Assembly (NCBI GenBank): GCA_030272155.1
Contig: CP126197.1
Coordinates: 2,604,001 to 2,668,000, forward strand
Length of the DNA stretch: 64,000 nt
From: Tetradesmus obliquus
Lineage: Eukaryota; Chlorophyta; Chlorophyceae; Sphaeropleales; Scenedesmaceae
Direction of reading: 5' to 3'
The position numbers were made by a program, and so were the translations under genes. Position 1 is the stretch's first letter, and the number at the start of each line of letters is the position of its first letter. Shown here piece by piece: positions 56,998 to 64,000 of this stretch. The notes under the pieces were generated by a model. The model was given only the letters and a program-made list of their open reading frames with translations, was not told where the DNA came from and searched no databases.

Positions 56998-59900
56998 ATG
57001 GCCACAGCAACACAACTGCAGGTGGAGGAAGTCCCCCAGCAGCTCAACAGCTTGCAGCAGGCCATCAGCTCCAAAGTTTGTGCTCGAGTTGGGTTGTTGG
57101 GCAACCCCAGCGATGGTTTCTATGGCAAGACGATCTCCTTTTCCCTGGCAAACTTCTATGCTGAGGTGCGGACTGTGACAGACACTGCATGCGCGGCTAG
57201 GGCTGCATCCTTTGCACAAGCAGCAGCTTCTGTGGCAATTGGCCTGGGCAAAGTCATCAGCTACTCACCAGACCATTGTGTAAAGCGCAGCTCCATGCAC
57301 AGCAGACTCAGCAGCGGCTGACGCCAGGATGCCACACAGAAAGGTCCCTGCAAGGTCCCTGCAAGAACCCTGTAACTGATCATAGCACACGTGCTGCTTG
57401 TGACGGGGTATGCTGTGCAGGTCAAGCTGACGCCAGCAGCAGCAGGTGTGAGCTTCCAGCCGCACCCGCAGCATGACTCCTGCGAGTTTGACTCCCTGGG
57501 GGCCCTGGGGCACAGGCTGGACACACAAGGCTACTATGGAGGCATCAGGCTACTGATGGTGAGCTACGAGGCAGCTGTATTTCTTTTTTACTGCCCTGCT
57601 GCTTCAGCGCTGCACCTACTGCAGTGCTCTGCAATAGCTCCAGCTGCTGAGGCAGCAACAACAGCATGTGTCCTATGTTCGTCAGCACAAGCTCAAGCCA
57701 CTGCCTTGCCTTTTCTATTTCCTCATAGCTGGCGCATCATTTATTGTTAGATCACTCCACAACTCGCCCTGTGTATAATCACCTTCATTCAAATGAGTCT
57801 GCGGTGACAGATAGTATTGATTTGGGGTGCGCTTGCAGGCGCTGTGCAAGCGCTTCCACGCGCACTGCAGCAAGGCTGGGCTGACGCTGCCAGCCAAGGG
57901 CTTCAGCCTGTCATATGACACCAACATCCCGCGCCAGGCAGGCCTGTCAGGCTCATCAGCCATCATCTGCGCAGGTGGGGGGCAGGCCAGCAGCCTTTTA
58001 CATCGCAGCTGGTAAACGAGCTGTTCGCACCGTGCGTTTGGTGCCAGGCCCAACATAGGACTGGCTGCAGCCTGCAATTGTGCCAGGCGGGCCTGTCGGG
58101 CTCATCAGCCATCATCTGCGCAGGTGGGGCTTGGTGCAGGCCAGTAACACACTTGTTAGCCTATGTAAAGCAGCAACATACACAAAGTCCTGTTCCTAAG
58201 AATGGGCCAGGAAGCTGCCGGGCCTCACATGTAACTACCTGTATGAATATTGCAGGTCACACATTACAAGCACAATGCAACACAATGCGTACCTGTGTTT
58301 GTAGGAGCTGCAGCCGCATATGGCCCTGCACAGCTCTGCATGCATGCAAAGCAGGCTGGGCAACCCACCTTCACCTTTTGTGCAGCCCACCCTCTCCCGT
58401 TGTGCAGCCCACCCTCACCTGTTGTGCTCAGTAGGCGTTGTGCTGCTGTGCTGCTGCTGCTGCTGCTGCCTGTCCCGGCTGCTGCTGGTCAGGCCTCAAC
58501 TGCCTGCTGCAGTACTTCCAGGTGCCGGAGTCAGTGCTGCCGGTGCAGCAGCAGCCCTCGCTCATCCTGTCAGCAGAAGCAGAGCTGGGCATCACTGCAG
58601 GCTTGCAGGACAGAGTGATCCAGGTGGGCAGCGCTGCTGCTGCTGCAGCTGTCAGCACCAGCAGCGGCAACCGTGTGGCAGCAGCTGTGATCCAACACGT
58701 ATCGCACTGCTGGTGTCAGGCCATGTGTGGTACAGGTACCCCTATCAGCACTTTGTGCGCTGTGGCGCTGGATGTGCGGCTGGATGACCTGCAGCAAACT
58801 TGCCCTGTGCTTGAAGTCAATGCTGAACATGGCCTGCCTCACCACTGCCAATCCACCTCAACCGCCACTGCACGTGTGCCCATGCTGATGTACTTGCACC
58901 CCATCTGCTGCCACCTCCTAGGTGTATGGAGGTGTAGTGTGCATGGACTTTGACCAACAGCACATGGAGGCCTGCGGCTGCGGCATCTACGAATCTCTAG
59001 ACCCCGCGCTGCTGCCGCGGCTGTGGCTGGTGTGGTGCGACAACCCCTCTGACAGCGGGCGCGTGCACAGCACAGTGAAGCAGCGCTGGCTGGCTGGGGA
59101 TGCGGCTGTGCGGGAGGGCATGGCACGTGTGGCGCAGTGTGCTGAGAAGGGCAGGTGAGAGGCTGGAAGCTGTGCTTTGTTGGTGTGCAGTTGTGAGCCA
59201 CAACGCAGTAGAGGACCTCAAAAGACATATCACCGCTCTGTTGGCGTTTGGTGTCTTCTCAATGTCAAGCATGTCGCAGGGTTGCCTGCAGTTTATTGCA
59301 GATAGCCGAGCACAGCTGCTGTCAGCAGGTTGTTAATAATACGCGGCATAGGCACAACTCGTTGAGCTGCTTGAGCAGAGTTTTCCTGCAGGCTGTCCTG
59401 CAAGGCAGTGGGCGGGTGTGTATATAACATACACATTTCATAAACATGTGACCATACGCTTATTTGAAAGTGCCTGGTGTGTGTCCTGCAGGGCTGCGCT
59501 GCTGCAGCGTGACACCGCAGCGCTGGCGCAGCTGATGGACAGCAACTTTGACCTGCGGAGGTGGGTAGCTGCAGCAGCATTTTCTAAATGTTGCAAGTGG
59601 TGCCGGTGTTTTGTTGGGATCGTTTCTTTCCGGCAGCAGCATACCTTGGCCTGCTGCAGCAGCTTGGGGCTGCCAGCGGCTATGTGTAAACTGCACAGAT
59701 TGCATTCTGGGCCCATAATATTGCAGGTGGAGCCGCTGCCATGTTTATATCACTGTTTTCCGCTGTGAAGTTTTCGCTTGGGTTGCAGCCTGACCAGCTG
59801 TTGATGTGCCTGCTGTGCTTATGTATGCTGAATGGTACGACTGCTTCCCGCTGCGACGTGTCTTGTGCCATGCCCTTGCAGGCAGATGTTTGGCGATGCA

Positions 59901-60478
59901 GCGCTAGGCGAGACAAACCTGGCGATGATTGCAACGGCACGCTCTGTCGGGGCCGCAGCAAAGTTCACTGGAAGCGGAGGCGCCATTGTCGCCTACTGCC
60001 CTGAAGGGCAGCAGCAGGAGCAGCGACTGCAAGGTGAGCCCTGCTGCGGCTGCCTGGCAGCACACATTTAAATGCGGCTGTACAGCGGCCCTCCAAGGCT
60101 TGGCATGCTTGGCATGCTTGCAACTTCCTTTTGTATCGCCAAGCTACTGCGGCAGGCTGAAAGTGCCATCAATGTGAGCACTCTCCTGTGTTGGTGCGCC
60201 CATTTCCTCCCTAGAATAATGAGTGTATGAGAGTGATTCATGAAGCAAGGCTGCTGTTGTTCACTGCAGACATGCAGGCACTTAAGCTCAGGGTGTCCCT
60301 CAGGGGTAAGGTGTTGCTTGCAGGAAGCCTTTACGCTCATCACGGTCTGACGTATGTTCTGTGGCTGCCCCTGCTGTGTGTTACTGCTGCTGCAGAGGCG
60401 TGTGCTGCTGCTGGCTACCAGTGTGTGCTGGCTGAGGTGGCGCCAGCACGGCACCAGGCAGTGCCGGAGCGGAACTGA
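56998..60478 (+). CDS. GLCAK: Glucuronokinase (GHMP kinase family, 8 exons)
   Basis: Exons 56998-57165, 57421-57558, 57839-57974, 58493-58623, 58922-59154, 59492-59560, 59882-60033, 60396-60478; phases agree and give 369 residues (Arabidopsis enzymes are about 360). The enzyme phosphorylates D-glucuronate at C1 with ATP (EC 2.7.1.43), the salvage route to UDP-glucuronate for wall polysaccharides. Visible motifs are ARVGLLGNPSDGFYGKTISF (GHMP motif 1), the ATP-binding IPRQAGLSGSSAIICAG (motif 2), LSAEAELGITAGLQDRVIQ and VYGGVVCMDF, WCDNPSDSGRVHSTVKQRW, and KFTGSGGAIVAYCPEG (motif 3). It is probably cytosolic; no targeting peptide is seen. The exon 3 end and last exon have echo copies nearby. 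Confidence 0.93.
58081..58131 (+). repeat. Echo of glucuronokinase exon 3 end
   Basis: About 50 bp nearly identical to 57934-57984 (RQAGLSGSSAIICAG plus GTGGGG donor), placed about 150 bp downstream in the intron. Using the decoy donor would duplicate the ATP-binding motif. Confidence 0.92.
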
Positions 60479-61047
60479 GCAGCAAGGTGCTGTGGTGGAG
60501 GGTGTTTTGACATGTGACTGATCCTGTTTGAACAGTGTGATCCATGCTGACAGACGGATTGCAATTGATCGCATGTAAGCAGTCCACATGTGCCTGGCTG
60601 AGGTGGCGCCAGTGCGGCACCATGGTCAGGCAGTGCCGGAGCGAAGTGAGTGGCAAGACCTCCACGGAGGACGTTGTGTGACATATTACGAATGTTTTTT
60701 GTGCACGTTGGGCAGGCATTGATGGTGCAGGGGAACGGCTGCAAGAGTGTGAGGGCAAGCAGGAGTGAGAACTGTAACATGCCACACAGTGTTCAGGGCA
60801 CAAGACACCCAGCTTCTGCAGGCTTGGCGGGCAACCCACAATTGTTCCGTCAGCAGCATTAACCTTGAATGCGATCGTTACATCACAGTGTCAGATCGTC
60901 CTGCTTATGCTCATTTTGAACACGGACAAACAACAAGCACAACAACATCACCGACAGCACTCGCTGCGACAAATTCACCAATGATGATGCTTCCGGAAAC
61001 TACCTCCTAAATAGTTGGAAGGCCTAAACTCTCTGTGGCAGCGCAGC
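60479..61047. other. Intergenic stretch after glucuronokinase
   Basis: Contains an echo of the last glucuronokinase exon (60595-60652) and a TGTAA poly(A) candidate at 60773-60777. 60840-61040 is probably the promoter of the next gene. Confidence 0.55.
60595..60652 (+). repeat. Echo of the last glucuronokinase exon, in the 3' UTR
   Basis: Copies GGCTGAGGTGGCGCCAG... GGCACCA... CAGGCAGTGCCGGAGCG from 60430-60473 about 165 bp downstream, before the poly(A) motif, so probably within the 3' UTR rather than an intron. Confidence 0.85.
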
Positions 61048-63377
61048 ATGGAGGTTGAGGCAACACAGCAGCAGGTGCAGTCCAGTGCCAGCAGCAGCAT
61101 GCCTCAAAGGCATTAGCTTTCAAAGAGCCGCTTGCTGAACCACCACAACGCTTCTATTTATGCACTTGTAGGGCAACAAGCCTGGCAGCAAGGCTTCAGA
61201 GCGCCAGGCTCAGATCTCTCGCCTGGTTTCCCAATACAGGTTCGCAGGACAACTACAGCAGCAGCAGCAGTTGCATGTTGAACAATATGCAGCTGCTGCA
61301 TTTTGCAGCACATCTGCATAGAGTAACCTTAAGCAAACCAGTGGCTGGCAGTGGGTCCTGCAGCTGCTGGCACAAGCTGTTGCCTATGCAGCTGCTTGCA
61401 GTTGCGTCACCCGTTATCAAGCGACGCAAAGCAGATGATGGTCATGCAGCAGCTAGCTTGTTGTTGTGCCTGTATGGATTCAGCAGCCTTTGCTGCACAC
61501 ATCCGCTATCACCAACCCGCAGGGCTGAGGCCAACACGCTACTGAAGGATGTGCTGAAGCAGCAGCACCGCTGGCGCAACGAGCTGCAGGAACGCGGCGT
61601 GCTCACAGGCATACCCAACAGCAGGCCGTACGTGAAGACGCTGCCCCACGTGGTGCGTGCAGTAGCAGCAGCAGCAGCAACAGCGGCGGCATGGGGCACC
61701 CAGCAGCAGCCATGTGCTGTGCAGTATGCTGGTGCAAAGCATCCGCTCAGCAAGCAGCCTGCACTCATGATGCTCTCTCTCCGCCTGCAAGCAGCTTCTG
61801 CAACCGCTGGACTACCTGCTTGCCATCTGTGGATTGGTGAACACCACGCCCTCATACACGCTGTGCTGACGCATGCTGTGTTGTGCTTTGTTGTGCTGAC
61901 ATGTGCTGTGCGTTGCTGTGCTGCCATGTGGCCTGCAGCGCCGGCACCTGAGCTGGAAGCAGGCGGAGCGTGACGCGCTCAAGCGGCAGCTGCTGGGGCT
62001 GGGCCTGGGCCGCTGGAAGGAGGTGCGGCAGCAGCAGCAGTGGCAGTAGGCAGCGGCAGCAGCAGCGACACAGCCACAGTGACAAAGCTGAACAGCCACA
62101 GCCACCGCAAGCAGCAGCAGTGACACGCCAGACTGACAGAGCTAATGTTGCAGCAGCCAGCACAAGTGGCGGCCCAGCAGTTGTTGTGGAAGCTCAGCAC
62201 TGTGCATAGGCAGCACGGCTGATTGTGGAGCCGCTAACACCGCGACACAGGCACTGCCACACCTGCGGCTGTGACTTCTGTACGGCCATGAGCAAAATGC
62301 AGCGATGGTCTTTGTTGGTGTTGGCTTGATGTGTCGAGCACCTGCAGCTGTTAGTCACAGGCAACTGCAGCTGTGTTGCGCCATCCATACCTAGAGCTTT
62401 TGGTAATATGTACAGCTCTCCCAATCTATCACCGACCTCTCTCTGCTGCTGCTGCTGCACCGCAGATCCACTCCGCGCTGAGCGCCAGCCTGCAGCAGTT
62501 CAAGCACGGCCCCGGTGACGTGGAGGACGCCTGCTGGCAGCTGCTGTGCGAGCTGCAGCTGCTGCTGGCCACCCCAGAGGACCGGCTGTTTGTGGCGAGG
62601 CTGCTGGAGCCGGTCGCTGAGTGGTGCCCCATCAGCACGCCAGGTGCACCCTTCAGCAAGGTGAGATGTTAATGCAACTTGCAGCGTTGGCCAGTAGTGC
62701 GTAATCTGCACAGGGATGTGTTTCAGTAAAGATGTAGCACAGGTTTGAAAGAGGTGTTTGCTGTACACCGAGCACTTACTTTGCTTGATATGCTGTTGTT
62801 GGCGGGCGACGGGTGTTTCATCGTGTCATGTGTCATCGTGGTCGATCACAACGTAATCTTGACTTGGTGCATGCTATGTCTGTTCGCTGTTCTTGCTTTC
62901 TGTGTATGCAGCTGCAGAGCTGCGCCAAGAGCATCGCGCGCCGCCATTGTGGTCAATCACATACCCCTGATTTGCCGCCTGTTTGCTCGCTTGTTTGCTG
63001 TCGACATATGCAGCTGCTGGGCTCGGCCAAGAGCATCGTGCGCCGCTATTGTAGTTATAAATCCACCCCTGACTTGCAGCATACACTTCTTTTCTGTTTG
63101 CTGCCTGCACATGCAGCTGCAGGGCTCCGCCAAGAGCATCGTGCGGCGCCTGGCGCTGCTGCAGGACTTCAACCAGCTGCTGCCCTCCCTGCAGCGCAGC
63201 GAGGCAGTGGCAGGCATGTTCAGGGCCCTGGCAGCAGCAGCGCTGCCTGCTGCTGCTGCTCCTACCAGCTGGTGGGATGTGGAGTGTGACGTGGCGCTGA
63301 TGATTGGCATGCACCGGCACGGCTACGGCAACTTTGAGGCTGTGCGGCAGGACCCAGACCTGACTGCTGCCTTCCAG
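61048..63377 (+). CDS. CHD-like SANT/SLIDE-region protein, 3' end unresolved
   Basis: Six in-phase exons: 61048-61074, 61172-61239, 61523-61652, 61939-62022, 62466-62660, 63117-63377 (about 255 residues). The short first exon is tentative. The sequence LSWKQAERDALKRQLLGLGL, then GRWKE and GDVEDACWQLLCELQLL, resembles the SANT-SLIDE DNA-binding region of CHD/ISWI remodelers. TSWWDVECDVALMIGMHRHG followed by YGNFEAVRQDPDL closely matches a motif conserved in CHD1 and CHD6-9 proteins. No helicase domain is seen upstream, so either the gene starts much earlier in another form or this is a remodeler-derived accessory protein. After 63377 the donor GTGGGC implies another exon, but none is certain; CAG followed by QQSATPHCSITPDR-stop at about 63744-63788 is one possibility. 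Confidence 0.65.
62903..63048 (+). repeat. Two echoes of CHD-like exon 6 acceptor side
   Basis: Copies at 62903-62943 and 63006-63048 of the ATGCAGCTG...GCCAAGAGCATCG border of the true exon start at 63117, regularly about 105 bp apart. Each has an intact ATGCAG acceptor and each soon diverges (RRHCGQ, RRYCSYK against RRLALLQ). Confidence 0.9.
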
Positions 63378-63812
63378 GTGGGCGGCTTGACGGGTGCTGT
63401 TGACAGACAGTTTTCATGTAGCTGTGAGGTTGTTAACATTGGAGTTGTGCTTGCTTGCCTGCGGGTGTTTAGTGGGGGCTGCTTGGGGTCGTTCGGCTTG
63501 TATTCTTCATTACTCCCAACGAGGTGATGGAGTGGGGGAGGTGATGAAATGGGCCTGTCGTGTGCCTGTCACTGACATGGCGTGAAGGGGTTCAACCCCT
63601 ATTAGGAGTAGAAACCCCATTGGGCTTTTTTGTGCGCGGGAGCGCCCACGAATAAATTGCCGTGGAAACCTACAGACTCTTGCCACACGTTTCACCGCAA
63701 CTGCTTGCTATCCGTAGTACGTCTGGCTGTTCCACACTTGCAGCAGCAGTCTGCCACACCCCACTGCAGCATCACTCCTGATCGCTGATCTCAACTAGAT
63801 AGCACCAGCAGT

Positions 63813-63944
63813 ATGAAAGTTCGGGCGTCAGTGAAACGCATTTGCGAGTTCTGCTACGTTGCTAGACGGCGAGGAAAGCTGTTCGTCATCTGCAAGAAAA
63901 ATCCAAAAGTACGCCGCAGCAGAGGCCGTTTCAGCACGGCATAA
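63813..63944 (+). CDS. Ribosomal protein bL36 (probably mitochondrial)
   Basis: A 43-codon open frame, [20 protein letters not shown] followed by [20 protein letters not shown] and STA, is a clear bL36 (bacterial RpmJ type), a small zinc-ribbon protein of the large ribosomal subunit. Three zinc-ligand Cys are present (residues 11, 14, 27). The usual fourth ligand, His about five residues after the last Cys, is replaced in NPKVRRSRG. Green-algal plastids normally encode their own rpl36, so the nuclear copy is likely mitochondrial. An in-frame stop lies 27 bases upstream, so any targeting extension would need an upstream exon. TGTAA at 63973-63977 follows the stop by 29 nt. Confidence 0.85.
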   Translation: MKVRASVKRICEFCYVARRRGKLFVICKKNPKVRRSRGRFSTA

Positions 63945-63972
63945 ACGCTTTTGGACATATCAAACTGCTGAT

Positions 63973-63977
63973 TGTAA
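63973..63977 (+). promoter_or_regulatory. TGTAA poly(A) signal of bL36
   Basis: TGTAA 29 nt after the bL36 stop codon, the expected position for a chlorophyte polyadenylation signal. It supports bL36 being a gene of its own. Confidence 0.6.
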
Positions 63978-64000
63978 GAATTTAGGGACAGATCGGCTCA

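Noticed and set aside
63587-63602. Short hairpin GGGGTT-C-AACCCC near the window end
   Set aside because: Six-base arms with a one-base loop are too short to call a terminator or regulatory element in a nuclear eukaryotic genome.
1-64000. tRNA and rRNA genes
   Set aside because: I looked for T-loop GTTC-A-A-type signatures with paired arms and for rRNA core motifs and found none that fold convincingly. A covariance search would be decisive.

Overview
This window looks like nuclear DNA of a chlorophyte green alga, probably class Chlorophyceae (a Scenedesmus/Tetradesmus-like relative is my guess). The evidence is GC-rich, intron-dense genes with GT-AG splice sites, very abundant CAG/CTG repeats, TGTAA motifs downstream of several stop codons (the usual green-algal poly(A) signal), and plant-type proteins such as glucuronokinase and a plant NT-C2 protein. 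All exon models were built by hand from splice signals, reading-frame phase and recognised protein families. In most multi-exon models every junction keeps frame, which is strong internal support.

Layout: (1) 680-7230 minus, a 15-exon plant-type NT-C2 protein. (2) 7403-8170, a non-autonomous hAT-type DNA transposon with a perfect 8-bp target duplication, lying between two divergent genes. (3) 8700-15665 plus, an 11-exon protein with an RG-rich/acidic N-terminus, leucine-rich repeats and a split PIN nuclease domain. (4) about 17431-18678 plus, a Lys/Glu-rich protein with an unresolved 5' end. (5) 20202-23163 plus, an AAAP amino-acid transporter. (6) 25161-26406 minus, a secreted ML-domain lipid-binding protein. 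(7) 27858-about 32093 minus, the histone chaperone NAP1; one of its introns carries three copies of a probable C/D box snoRNA. (8) 32744-38396 plus, RFT1, a membrane protein of N-glycosylation. (9) 39701-42480 plus, a polyQ protein with a bZIP-like coiled coil. (10) 45412-49767 plus, a secreted Cys-rich protein with a PAN-like region. (11) 52429-54285 plus, a PP2C phosphatase. (12) 56998-60478 plus, glucuronokinase. (13) 61048-63377 and perhaps beyond, plus, a CHD-like SANT/SLIDE protein. (14) 63813-63944 plus, a small bacterial-type ribosomal protein bL36.

The genes are housekeeping and unrelated in function; there is no operon. The unusual biology is in the introns. At least seven genes carry partial tandem copies of their own exon-intron borders ('exon-edge echoes'), often with an intact decoy splice site. 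RFT1 alone has about a dozen. Several introns have a sense-strand CAG run just after the donor and a CTG run just before the acceptor, so the two ends of the pre-mRNA intron are complementary. With the intronic snoRNA array, these are the observations most worth following up.
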